The notes under the pieces: model-generated | Told to the model about the DNA's origin: nothing | Database searches by the model: none | Seen by the model: only the letters and a program-made list of their open reading frames with translations | Shown here: piece after piece, positions 17,248 to 25,175 of the stretch | How the letters are laid out: every line of letters starts with the position of its first letter | Position numbering within the stretch: position 1 is the stretch's first letter | Made by a program: the position numbers and the translations under genes | Assembly (NCBI RefSeq): GCF_027557445.1 | Contig: NZ_CP106841.1 | Span: 186,001-250,000, forward strand | Source of the DNA: Paenalcaligenes faecalis | GTDB taxonomy: Bacteria > Pseudomonadota > Gammaproteobacteria > Burkholderiales > Burkholderiaceae_B | Direction of reading: 5' to 3' | Length of the DNA: 64,000 nucleotides

Positions 17248-18228
17248 TAATTGTAATCGTTCGATGACTTTATCCCACTGAACTTTTTCATCCTTGATGC
17301 GTTCTGTCATGCCTTCAGGGGTAGAGAACTCAGGGGTGAAGTAAAGGGCGCGGATTCGCTCTTGGATTTCTGGGCGGGCTAAGACCTCTTTAGTGAGGTC
17401 ATTTAATTTAGCGACGATTTCAGCCGGTGTGCCTGCGGGTACGAACAGGGCATCCCAAGAAATGGCCTCAAAGTCTTCAAAGCCAGCGTTACTTGCTACG
17501 GCAGGCATGCCAGGGACTAATTCGCTTTCTTCGAGGCTAGTCACTGCTAAAGCACGTACTTTACCTGAGCTAACCTGTGGCATGGCAATGCCTGGCACCA
17601 TAAAAGCCCCTTGAATATCACCAGCAATTACGGCTGAAATAATTTGTGGAAAACCACTATAAGGGATATGGGCAAGCTCTATACCGGCTTGGTTTTCTAA
17701 CATCGCCATACTTAAATGAGACGCACTACCTGGGCCAACAGAACCGTAGTTAAGTCCCCCTTTTTCTTTTTTTGCTAATTCGATGAATTCTTGTAAGGTC
17801 GTAGCAGGAGAATTAGCTGGCACAATCAAGACGTTGGGGCTTGTACCCACCAAGGAAATGGGTTGTAAGTCCACTAACGGGTCATAACCTAACGATTTAT
17901 ATAGGGTGGGGGCAGTCACCATGGGGCCATTGATGGTCAATAACATGGTGTAGCCATCGGGTTTAGCCTTTGAGACATAGCGTGTTCCAATGTTGCCGCC
18001 TGCACCCGGTTTGTTTTCGACAATGATGGTTTGACCTAACTCTTTTGACATCGGCTCTGCCAGAGTGCGAGCCAAAACGTCTGGCGATGAGCCCGCAGGA
18101 AAAGGAACCACCATTTGAATGGTTTTAGTGGGCCAGTCAGCCGCAAGAGCTGACGTGCTGAGGGCGACGGCAGCCAATGTACCGCCCAAGGCGACGGCTA
18201 GACGTTTTGGAAAAGAAGTAATACGCAT
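17236..18228 (-). CDS. Bug family (TctC-like) periplasmic solute-binding protein
   Basis: A 330-residue periplasmic binding protein with a signal peptide (residues 1 to about 29, ending ALA-ADWP). The mature start WPTKTIQMVVPFPAGSSPD, with KPGAGGNIGTRYV and YGSVGPGSASHLSMAM, is typical of the Bug family, a group greatly expanded in Bordetella and relatives that binds carboxylates for tripartite tricarboxylate transporters or for sensing. No tctA/tctB membrane genes are nearby, as is common for Bug orphans. It begins 9 bp after gpsA on the same strand and may be co-transcribed with it. Confidence 0.9.
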   Translation of the reverse strand: MRITSFPKRLAVALGGTLAAVALSTSALAADWPTKTIQMVVPFPAGSSPDVLARTLAEPMSKELGQTIIVENKPGAGGNIGTRYVSKAKPDGYTMLLTINGPMVTAPTLYKSLGYDPLVDLQPISLVGTSPNVLIVPANSPATTLQEFIELAKKEKGGLNYGSVGPGSASHLSMAMLENQAGIELAHIPYSGFPQIISAVIAGDIQGAFMVPGIAMPQVSSGKVRALAVTSLEESELVPGMPAVASNAGFEDFEAISWDALFVPAGTPAEIVAKLNDLTKEVLARPEIQERIRALYFTPEFSTPEGMTERIKDEKVQWDKVIERLQLSLD

Positions 18229-18237
18229 TGTTCTCTC

Positions 18238-19293
18238 TTAATACGTTGAGTTTTCTAAGCGTGCAACACGACGTAATAGTTGTTGCACGGCCTCTAGAGG
18301 GGGTAAGTCATGAAATAAGACATCACAGACGGCTTGGGTAATGGGCGCGTCAATCTGATGGTGTTCGGCAAGGGTTAGGGCTGCCTGAGCACAGCGTACT
18401 CCTTCGGCAGTGAGACCTGAGGCTAAAATTTGATCCAAAGGGATGCCTTTGGCTATAGCCAGACCAACTTGTCGATTGCGGGATAAATCGCCGGTAGTTG
18501 TTAGGACTAAGTCACCTAAGCCGGTCAGCCCCGAAAAGGTTGCGGCATCACCACCTAGCGCCATGCCAATACGTTGGATTTCGGCTAAGCCTCTGGTGAT
18601 TAGTGCGGCTCGGGCGTTCGTCCCTAAATGCAAGCCGTCCGATGCGCCACAGGCGATGGCAATGATGTTTTTTAATGCGCCACCAATCTCAACACCCATA
18701 ATATCGGTGCTGCTATAAATGCGAGCGCTTTGACCATGCAGCACATCAACGGTACATTGAGCCAGCGCTTTGCTGTGACTGGCTACCGTTAGTGCGACGG
18801 GCAGACCTTGGGCGACCTCTAGGGCAAAAGAAGGCCCAGACAATGTGCCGGTGTGCAGCCAGTCGTAACGGGGTAAGTGTTGATCGGTTAATTGATGCGG
18901 TAATTGTGTGGTGGTTGGCTCAAAGCCTTTACACGTCCGCAAAATATGCAGTGGATGCTTTCGATTTTTTGGTAAATGTGCGGTGATTTGTGCGCACATG
19001 TCAGTGAGCCCCGCAAGCGGTACGCCAAGGATAATCAATCCTGGGCCGGAATCATCACCTAATACGTGCTGCATAGCAGCAGCAAAATCGTGTGTTGCGG
19101 TTAATGCATTAGGGAGATCAACCTGAGGCAAATAGTGTTGCAGTTGATGTGCGGTATTGATTTCTGCGGCGCTGTCTGCATTTCTGGCCCAAACAAGGGT
19201 AGAAGCACGTTGGCAGGCCAGCGCCGCTAATGCGGTGCCCCAGCTGCCTGCGCCGAGTACTAAAACGGGAACAGTAGATAGGGCAGCTGACAT
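18238..19293 (-). CDS. gpsA: Glycerol-3-phosphate dehydrogenase [NAD(P)+]
   Basis: A 351-residue GpsA. The N-terminal Rossmann motif VLGAGSWGTALAAL binds NAD(P)H, GTLSGPSFALEVAQGLP and GVEIGGALKNIIAIACG belong to the family core with the catalytic Lys in ALKN, and TFSGLTGLGDLVLTTTGDLSRN closes the substrate site. It reduces dihydroxyacetone phosphate to sn-glycerol-3-phosphate for phospholipids. The ATG overlaps the secB stop by one base (TAATG). The order rhodanese-grxC-secB-gpsA is also that of E. coli. Confidence 0.95.
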   Translation of the reverse strand: MSAALSTVPVLVLGAGSWGTALAALACQRASTLVWARNADSAAEINTAHQLQHYLPQVDLPNALTATHDFAAAMQHVLGDDSGPGLIILGVPLAGLTDMCAQITAHLPKNRKHPLHILRTCKGFEPTTTQLPHQLTDQHLPRYDWLHTGTLSGPSFALEVAQGLPVALTVASHSKALAQCTVDVLHGQSARIYSSTDIMGVEIGGALKNIIAIACGASDGLHLGTNARAALITRGLAEIQRIGMALGGDAATFSGLTGLGDLVLTTTGDLSRNRQVGLAIAKGIPLDQILASGLTAEGVRCAQAALTLAEHHQIDAPITQAVCDVLFHDLPPLEAVQQLLRRVARLENSTY

Positions 19294-19796
19294 TATTGAA
19301 CCTGCTGTTGCTGTTCGCCGTTGGAGGCAGCAGCCATTTGTTCGGCAACGCGTTGCTCGTACATGGCTTGGAAGTTCACTTCGCTTAGGTGCAAGGCAGG
19401 TAGTGTGGTGCGGTTAATGGCATCGGCCACAGCGGCGCGTAGGTAAGGGTACAACATGGTTGGACACACAATACCAATCAAGGCGTCTAGCTGTTCGTTC
19501 GGTACGTTAGCAATTTCAAAAATACCGGCTTGGGTGGCTTCAACCAAGTACAGCACTTTGTCTTCGATACGGGTGGTAACGGTGGCGGTTACGGTGGATT
19601 CAAAGACCGTTTCAGCTAGACGTTGTGCGCCAACATTAATATCAACGGCAACGGTTGGGCCTTCTTGCTCTAGGAAAATCTGTGGAGCATTCGGCATTTC
19701 TAGGGATAGGTCTTTGACGTAGCTGCGTTGCAAGTTAAAGACGGGTGCGGCCTGTTCTTCAGTACCGACGGGTTGGTTTTCTTGATTTTCAGCCAT
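19293..19796 (-). CDS. secB: Protein-export chaperone SecB
   Basis: A 167-residue SecB. Recognisable segments are [20 protein letters not shown] near the N terminus, [18 protein letters not shown], and [20 protein letters not shown]. SecB is a tetrameric cytosolic chaperone that holds preproteins unfolded and hands them to SecA. An AGGAGG site lies just ahead of the ATG. It sits between grxC and gpsA in one leftward unit. The Gln-rich tail (GEQQQQVQ) is usual for betaproteobacterial SecB. Confidence 0.95.
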   Translation of the reverse strand: MAENQENQPVGTEEQAAPVFNLQRSYVKDLSLEMPNAPQIFLEQEGPTVAVDINVGAQRLAETVFESTVTATVTTRIEDKVLYLVEATQAGIFEIANVPNEQLDALIGIVCPTMLYPYLRAAVADAINRTTLPALHLSEVNFQAMYEQRVAEQMAAASNGEQQQQVQ

Positions 19797-19840
19797 GATG
19801 GCCTCCTGAGTTTAGGAAAGTAAAAGGGATAAAAGCCAAA

Positions 19841-20098
19841 TTAGGCAGAAAGTAGTGGTACTAGACCACCCGCTTGATCTAAGGCAGCTAAATCGTCATA
19901 ACCACCAATATGCTTGTCATCAATGTAAATCTGAGGAACGGTACGACGTTGTGTACGCTCCATCATGATGTCACGCTGGGCAGGATCTCGATCAATAAAA
20001 ATTTTTTCAATTTCTGTGACGCCGCGTTGTTTAAGTAGCATTTCAGCGCGTGTACAAAAAGGGCACACGGTTGTGCTATACATTGTTACTTTGGCCAT
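19841..20098 (-). CDS. grxC: Glutaredoxin 3
   Basis: An 85-residue monodomain glutaredoxin from the ATG at 20098; a TTG two codons earlier is a less likely start. It has the redox motif CPFC in MYSTTVCPFCTRAEMLL, the TVPQIYIDDKHIGG segment with the cis-proline, and GGYDDL for glutathione binding. It reduces disulfides and glutathione mixed disulfides in the cytosol. Located between the rhodanese gene (23 bp upstream) and secB. Confidence 0.94.
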   Translation of the reverse strand: MAKVTMYSTTVCPFCTRAEMLLKQRGVTEIEKIFIDRDPAQRDIMMERTQRRTVPQIYIDDKHIGGYDDLAALDQAGGLVPLLSA

Positions 20099-20121
20099 AA
20101 ACAATACCTTCTATAAATGGA

Positions 20122-20529
20122 TTAAGATTTTTTAGTTGGTAGGCCGGCTTGGGCCCATGCTGTAATACCACCCTCAAGGACAGCAACATCGGTAAAACCT
20201 AGTTTACGTAACTCGGCAACGCTGCGTTGTGCATTGCGTCCGGTGTCGCAGACCACGATAATAGGTTTGTCTTTGGCGATTTTTTCTGTTTTTGCTGTGA
20301 GTTCTTCAGCGGGGATATTACGCGCTTGTGGAATATGGCTCGCTTTATAGCTCTCGGCCTTGCGTATATCGATTAAAATCGCCTGACGCTGGTTAATTTG
20401 TTGTACTGCTGTGTTGGCATTGATGGTGTTAGCGCCCCGTTTTGATAGGCCTGGAAACATTAACATCATGCCAGAGATAACAGCCACGACTAGAACCAGT
20501 AGATTATTTGTATCGGTTAAAAAGTCCAC
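20122..20529 (-). CDS. Membrane-anchored rhodanese-like protein (YibN type)
   Basis: A 135-residue protein with one N-terminal membrane helix (about residues 10-27, [17 protein letters not shown]) and a single rhodanese domain. The loop [20 protein letters not shown] carries the expected active Cys. It corresponds to YibN of E. coli, which likewise precedes grxC and secB. The start codon is GTG. The physiological sulfur acceptor is not known. Confidence 0.88.
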   Translation of the reverse strand: MDFLTDTNNLLVLVVAVISGMMLMFPGLSKRGANTINANTAVQQINQRQAILIDIRKAESYKASHIPQARNIPAEELTAKTEKIAKDKPIIVVCDTGRNAQRSVAELRKLGFTDVAVLEGGITAWAQAGLPTKKS

Positions 20530-20589
20530 GATGAGTCCTGTGTAAAACTTAGTTTAAATAAAAGTGTTAAATGGGCAAATTCGACTAAT

Positions 20590-20595
20590 TATAAT
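20590..20595 (+). promoter_or_regulatory. Putative -10 element upstream of gpmA
   Basis: A TATAAT hexamer 36 bp before the gpmA ATG, inside an AT-rich intergenic stretch. No good -35 hexamer at 16-18 bp was seen, so the call is tentative. Confidence 0.45.
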
Positions 20596-20631
20596 GGACA
20601 AAAATTTTGCAACCTAAAGGCTATTTTTACC

Positions 20632-21378
20632 ATGTATAAACTTGTATTGATGCGCCACGGCGAAAGCCAGTGGAACTTAGAAAACCGTTTTACCGGCTGG
20701 ACTGACGTTGACCTAACCGAAGATGGTCGTGATCAAGCCAAACAAGCAGGCGAACTGCTAAAAGAAAACGGTTTTAAGTTTGATATTGCGTTTAGTTCTG
20801 TACTAAAACGCGCAATCCGTACATTATGGATTGTTTTGGATACGATGGATAGCGTACATATCCCCGTTGGCAAGACTTGGCGCTTAAATGAGCGTCATTA
20901 TGGCGCCCTTCAGGGCCTCAACAAGGCAGAAACCGCTGAAAAATACGGTGATGAGCAGGTTTTGGTATGGCGTCGCGCCTATGCGATTGGGCCAGACCCA
21001 GTGGCCGAAGACGATCCACGTCACCCTAAAAATGACCCGCGTTATGCCAACCTAACGGCAGATCAACTGCCCGCCACAGAGTGTTTGGAACAAACCGTAG
21101 CGCGTGTAGTGCCTTTCTGGAATGATTCTATTGCACCGGCAATTCGCTCTGGTCGTAATGTGTTAGTCACCGCGCATGGCAATAGCTTGCGTGCTTTGAT
21201 TAAACATTTGGATAATATTTCCGAAGAGGATATTGTCCATTTGAATTTACCAACAGGGCAACCGTTGGTGTACGAGCTAGACGAGAATCTAAAGCCGATT
21301 CGTCACTACTTTTTAGGTGATGAGGACGCCATTAAAGCGCAAATGGCCGAAGTGGCTAATCAAGCTAAGTCTAAATAG
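20632..21378 (+). CDS. gpmA: 2,3-bisphosphoglycerate-dependent phosphoglycerate mutase
   Basis: A 248-residue GpmA. The phosphohistidine motif [18 protein letters not shown] (catalytic His9), [11 protein letters not shown], the Glu-containing [17 protein letters not shown], and [15 protein letters not shown] (second active-site His) are all intact. It interconverts 3- and 2-phosphoglycerate in glycolysis and gluconeogenesis. It is divergent from the rhodanese-grxC-secB-gpsA unit and followed within 25 bp by envC. Confidence 0.96.
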   Translation: MYKLVLMRHGESQWNLENRFTGWTDVDLTEDGRDQAKQAGELLKENGFKFDIAFSSVLKRAIRTLWIVLDTMDSVHIPVGKTWRLNERHYGALQGLNKAETAEKYGDEQVLVWRRAYAIGPDPVAEDDPRHPKNDPRYANLTADQLPATECLEQTVARVVPFWNDSIAPAIRSGRNVLVTAHGNSLRALIKHLDNISEEDIVHLNLPTGQPLVYELDENLKPIRHYFLGDEDAIKAQMAEVANQAKSK

Positions 21379-21402
21379 AACGTATTTAGATTAAGAGGCA
21401 TT

Positions 21403-22791
21403 ATGAAAATACGTACTTGGGTTTTGGTTGTAGGGTTGGCTTTGGGTCAAGGCTCGGTTTGGGCAAATCAAAATCTGAGTGCGCAGCAGGCCGATGCGCG
21501 TAAACAGCGAGCAGAGCTGCAACAGCGCATCAGCCAGCTACAAAAAACGATTGAGTCCACCCAATCAGATAAAAAAGATGCCGCCAGTGCATTGCGTGAT
21601 GTGGAGTCACGTATTTCAGAAACAGACCGCGAACTCAACGCCTTACAGCAGCGTCAGCAACGGGTGCAGGCTCAGGTCGGTGAATTACAAAAGCAAATTG
21701 CCGAGCAGCAAAAAAAACAAGAACAAGGCCAGCAACAGTTAGCGGAGCAACTGCGGGCTCAGTATGCCAGTGGTTTATCACCGTGGACGGCATTGTTGTC
21801 AGGCAATGATCCCCAAGAAATACAACGGGATTTAGGCTATTTGGCCTATATAGCCCAAGCACAGGCGGATCAGGTACGTGCTTTGCAACAAGGTGTATTG
21901 CGCCTAGAACAATTACATACTGCTGAAAAAGCAAATCAGGCTGAATTACAGAAACTAGCCAAAGACACCGAAGCACAAAAACAACAGCTGCAAAAACAAC
22001 AATCAGAGCGTGAAACGGTATTGTTAACGGTGGAATCGCAATTAAAAGAGCAGCAACAGCAAGCCAAAAACCTTGCGAATAATGATGTGCGTTTAGGCCA
22101 ATTGATTACAGGACTTGAGCAAGAAATTGCCCGTCAGGCTGAATTACGCCGTCAAGCCGAGGAGCGCCGAAAAGCCGAGGAGGCCCGTCGTCGTGCCGAG
22201 CAAGCCCGTCTTGCTGCAGAGGAACAACAACGTAAAGCCGAGCAAGCCAGAGCCGACGATGAACGTAAGGCCGAGGAAGCCCGTTTATACGCATTAGCTC
22301 ATACCCCTGCACAGCCTGCAGAACCTGCCCCAGAACCCACCCCAGCGCCGCCTGCAGCCGCTACCTCAGCGCCAGTTGCTGCGGTAGAGCCAGCAGGTGG
22401 CTTTACGGGGCTAAAAAGAGGCTTGCAGCCCCCCGTGCGTGGTGAGATCCAAGGGCGATTTGGTACAGAGCGCCCAGAGGGTGGGCCGTGGCGCGGCATC
22501 ATTTTACGCACCGCTGCAGGTACGCCTGTTAAGGCTATTTCGGCGGGACGGGTGGTGTTTTCAAATTGGATGTCAGGGTTTGGTAATTTGTTAATTATTG
22601 ATCATGGGGCAGGCTTTTTGAGTATTTATGGGCATAATCAAAGCATGTTAAAACAGGTGGGTGATGTGGTGCAGGCCGGAGAGGCCGTAGCGCGTGTTGG
22701 TGCTACCGGAGGACAGATTGAACCAGGTGTTTATTTTGAAATTAGACAGAATGGTCAGCCAGTTAATCCTCAGCTTTGGCTAGGCAACTAA
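21403..22791 (+). CDS. envC: Murein hydrolase activator EnvC (degenerate LytM)
   Basis: A 462-residue periplasmic protein: signal peptide (1 to about 21), long coiled coil (about 25-290), Pro/Ala linker (about 300-330) and a C-terminal M23/LytM domain. The LytM metal ligands are lost: the HxxxD position reads PWRGIIL and the HxH position reads GVYFEIRQNG, as in EnvC-type activators that switch on AmiA/AmiB amidases rather than cutting peptidoglycan. The second half of the coiled coil is low-complexity Ala/Glu/Arg (for example AEERRKAEEARRRAEQARLA), somewhat TolA-like. gpmA-envC-ctpA run in the same direction. Confidence 0.9.
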   Translation: MKIRTWVLVVGLALGQGSVWANQNLSAQQADARKQRAELQQRISQLQKTIESTQSDKKDAASALRDVESRISETDRELNALQQRQQRVQAQVGELQKQIAEQQKKQEQGQQQLAEQLRAQYASGLSPWTALLSGNDPQEIQRDLGYLAYIAQAQADQVRALQQGVLRLEQLHTAEKANQAELQKLAKDTEAQKQQLQKQQSERETVLLTVESQLKEQQQQAKNLANNDVRLGQLITGLEQEIARQAELRRQAEERRKAEEARRRAEQARLAAEEQQRKAEQARADDERKAEEARLYALAHTPAQPAEPAPEPTPAPPAAATSAPVAAVEPAGGFTGLKRGLQPPVRGEIQGRFGTERPEGGPWRGIILRTAAGTPVKAISAGRVVFSNWMSGFGNLLIIDHGAGFLSIYGHNQSMLKQVGDVVQAGEAVARVGATGGQIEPGVYFEIRQNGQPVNPQLWLGN

Positions 22792-22874
22792 ATCACTAAA
22801 TGCCTATAATGCGGCTAAGGCATTGTAAGATCACATTGATTAGCGTTGGTTTAATTAAATAAATAGGACTGTGC

Positions 22875-24374
22875 ATGAGCACTCGTAGGCTAAACCGTAT
22901 TGGGTTAATTTTATTAGGTGGTGTGGGTGGTGTTCTTGCCAGTTTGGCAATTAATGCCGTCGCCCAACGAGGCGAACCGTTACCTTTACGCGAACTGCAA
23001 CAATTTGCTAATGTGTTTTCAGCAATTAAAAGCAGTTACGTAGAGCCCCTAGAGGACAGCGCCCTAATTAACGAGGCGATCAAAGGTCTATTTAGTGATC
23101 TTGATCCACACTCTACTTATTTAGATGCTGACGCATTTAAAGACATGGAATCCATGACCCAAGGTGGTTTTGGCGGCTTGGGGATTGAAATTGGCCATGA
23201 AAACGGCTTCCCTACTGTGATTTCGCCCATCGAGGATACCCCAGCGGCTAAAGCCGGTATTTTAGCGGGCGATGTGATCGTTAGCATTGACGGTAAATCA
23301 ACCAAAGATATGCCGTTAAATGATGCCGTTAAAATGATGCGTGGCGAGCCCAAAACGTCGATTAAGCTCAGCATCCAACGTGGTGATCAAAAACCGTTTG
23401 ATATCACGATTGTGCGTGATCACATTAAGGTAAAAAGTATCCGCGGCAAACAACTAGATAACGATATTATCTATGTGCGTATTTCCCAGTTCCAAGAACG
23501 TACTGCGACCGATTTAATTAGCCAGATCAAAACGCTAAGCAATAATCAACGTCCTCGTGGCTTGGTATTGGATTTACGTAATGATCCCGGTGGCTTATTA
23601 GACAGTGCTATTGGTGTGTCTTCCGCATTTCTCGAAAGCGGCAATTTGGTGGTATCCACCAAAGGTCGTATTCCTTCCTCAAACCGAGAATACTACGTTA
23701 AACCGTTAACTCAGGTGTTGCGTGATAGTGATCGCGCCAGCGCCGATCAGCTTAATTGGCTTAAAGAGATTCCGGTGGTGGTGTTGATCAATGCGGGTTC
23801 AGCCTCCGCGTCTGAGATTGTAGCCGGAGCCTTACAGGATCACGGTCGTGCCACCATTATGGGTACACGCAGCTTTGGTAAAGGCTCAGTACAAAGTGTA
23901 TTACCTTTGGGGCCAGATTCTGGGATTAAGCTCACGACGGCGCTTTATTACACCCCAAGCGGTAAATCCATTCAGGTCACAGGCGTAGAGCCAGATGTGT
24001 ACGTGGATGACACTGCCCAAGGCAATCTATTCCGTATTCCCCGCGAATCCGATCTACAACGTCATTTAAATAATGCGGGCGTAGAGGACGAGGCGGCCTT
24101 CAATAACGAAGACAACTACGTGAAAGAGCCAAAAATGTTCGAATTTGGTGGCGCAGATGACTTCCAGCTGATGCAGGCCATTAACCATATCGAGGGTCGC
24201 CCTGTTAAAAAAACGGACCCAACTCTAGTGCAAAGCACCGAGACTACCGATAAGGACGGCGACACCCCCCCAGAGGCAGATGCTGAAAAAAAAACTCCAG
24301 TGACCCCAACTAACTCCTCGGACGGTGTAGAGCGTTACCGCATTACGCCTGATGGTCTTAAACCCGTTAACTAA
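22875..24374 (+). CDS. ctpA: C-terminal processing protease, S41A family
   Basis: A 499-residue serine protease. It has an N-terminal signal or anchor (about 10-30), a PDZ domain (about 95-180, GGFGGLGIEIG to the VRDHI region) and an S41 core. The Ser-Lys dyad is visible: Ser311 in NAGSASASEIVAG and Lys336 in RSFGKGSVQ, 25 residues apart as in the family. The C terminus carries a charged Thr/Glu/Lys-rich tail. CtpA-type proteases cleave exported proteins near their C termini; in pseudomonads they degrade peptidoglycan hydrolases, which would fit the neighbouring envC. The next gene starts directly after the stop codon. Confidence 0.92.
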   Translation: MSTRRLNRIGLILLGGVGGVLASLAINAVAQRGEPLPLRELQQFANVFSAIKSSYVEPLEDSALINEAIKGLFSDLDPHSTYLDADAFKDMESMTQGGFGGLGIEIGHENGFPTVISPIEDTPAAKAGILAGDVIVSIDGKSTKDMPLNDAVKMMRGEPKTSIKLSIQRGDQKPFDITIVRDHIKVKSIRGKQLDNDIIYVRISQFQERTATDLISQIKTLSNNQRPRGLVLDLRNDPGGLLDSAIGVSSAFLESGNLVVSTKGRIPSSNREYYVKPLTQVLRDSDRASADQLNWLKEIPVVVLINAGSASASEIVAGALQDHGRATIMGTRSFGKGSVQSVLPLGPDSGIKLTTALYYTPSGKSIQVTGVEPDVYVDDTAQGNLFRIPRESDLQRHLNNAGVEDEAAFNNEDNYVKEPKMFEFGGADDFQLMQAINHIEGRPVKKTDPTLVQSTETTDKDGDTPPEADAEKKTPVTPTNSSDGVERYRITPDGLKPVN

Positions 24375-25136
24375 ATGAGCCATTTATCTTTAGACGATGA
24401 CCAGCTCATGCGCTATGCGCGCCATATTTTACTGGACGAGTTCGGTGTAGAGGCGCAGGAACGTATCTCTGCCGCCCGCGTTTTAATCGTGGGGGCAGGG
24501 GGGCTTGGTTCTCCTGCTGCTTTTTATTTGGCGGCAGCCGGAGTAGGACACATCACTTTAGTCGATAATGACGAGGTAGATCTTTCCAATTTGCAGCGTC
24601 AAATTTTGCATGATTCGCAACGAGTTGGCATGAATAAGGCGCTGTCAGGTCAACAGTCTTTGCAGGCACTTAATCCCTTGATTCAAATCGAACCCCTTAC
24701 GGATCGTTTAGATGATGCGGATTTACATCGTTTAGTGCCGCAGCATGATTTGATCTTAGATTGCACGGATAACTTTGCCACTCGACATGCGATCAATCGT
24801 GCGGCGGTCGCTCATCGTGTGCCGGTTGTGTCAGGGGCGGGGATTCGTTTTTCCGGTCAGATTAGTGTGTATGACTTGCGTGATTCCGCTGCACCTTGCT
24901 ATCACTGTTTATTCCCAGAGGCCGATGACGTTCAAGAATTACGGTGTGCCACTACAGGGGTGCTAGGGCCTTTGGTTGGTATGGTTGGCTGTATTCAGGC
25001 TGCCGAGGCATTAAAGGTGCTGGGCGGGTTTGGTGAACCATTGGTGGGACGATTGCTTAGTGTGGATGCGTTGACGATGCAGTGGCATACGGTACGGTTT
25101 AGGAAAGATCCTCAATGCAGCGTATGTAGTAGTTGA
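24375..25136 (+). CDS. moeB: MoeB/ThiF family adenylyltransferase
   Basis: A 253-residue E1-like enzyme. Nucleotide-binding VGAGGLGSPAAFYLAAAGVG, the VDNDEVDLSNLQRQ segment, catalytic Cys in LRCATTGVLGPLVG, and two Cys pairs for zinc (CYHC and CSVC) are all present. It adenylates the C-terminal Gly-Gly of MoaD or ThiS in molybdopterin or thiamine synthesis; sequence alone does not separate the two, and the symbol follows the commoner usage. It abuts ctpA, an arrangement seen in other betaproteobacteria. Confidence 0.85.
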   Translation: MSHLSLDDDQLMRYARHILLDEFGVEAQERISAARVLIVGAGGLGSPAAFYLAAAGVGHITLVDNDEVDLSNLQRQILHDSQRVGMNKALSGQQSLQALNPLIQIEPLTDRLDDADLHRLVPQHDLILDCTDNFATRHAINRAAVAHRVPVVSGAGIRFSGQISVYDLRDSAAPCYHCLFPEADDVQELRCATTGVLGPLVGMVGCIQAAEALKVLGGFGEPLVGRLLSVDALTMQWHTVRFRKDPQCSVCSS

Positions 25137-25160
25137 TTCATTTTTGATTCATTTTTGACT
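25131..25160 (+). repeat. Short tandem repeat upstream of the double ATP-grasp gene
   Basis: About two and a half imperfect copies of TTGATTCATTT (TTGATTCATTTTTGATTCAT and then TTTTTGACT), beginning over the moeB stop and ending 16 bp before the next ATG. It may be replication slippage; no promoter is clear within it. Confidence 0.55.
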
Positions 25161-25175
25161 CTTTAGGTACGCGGC

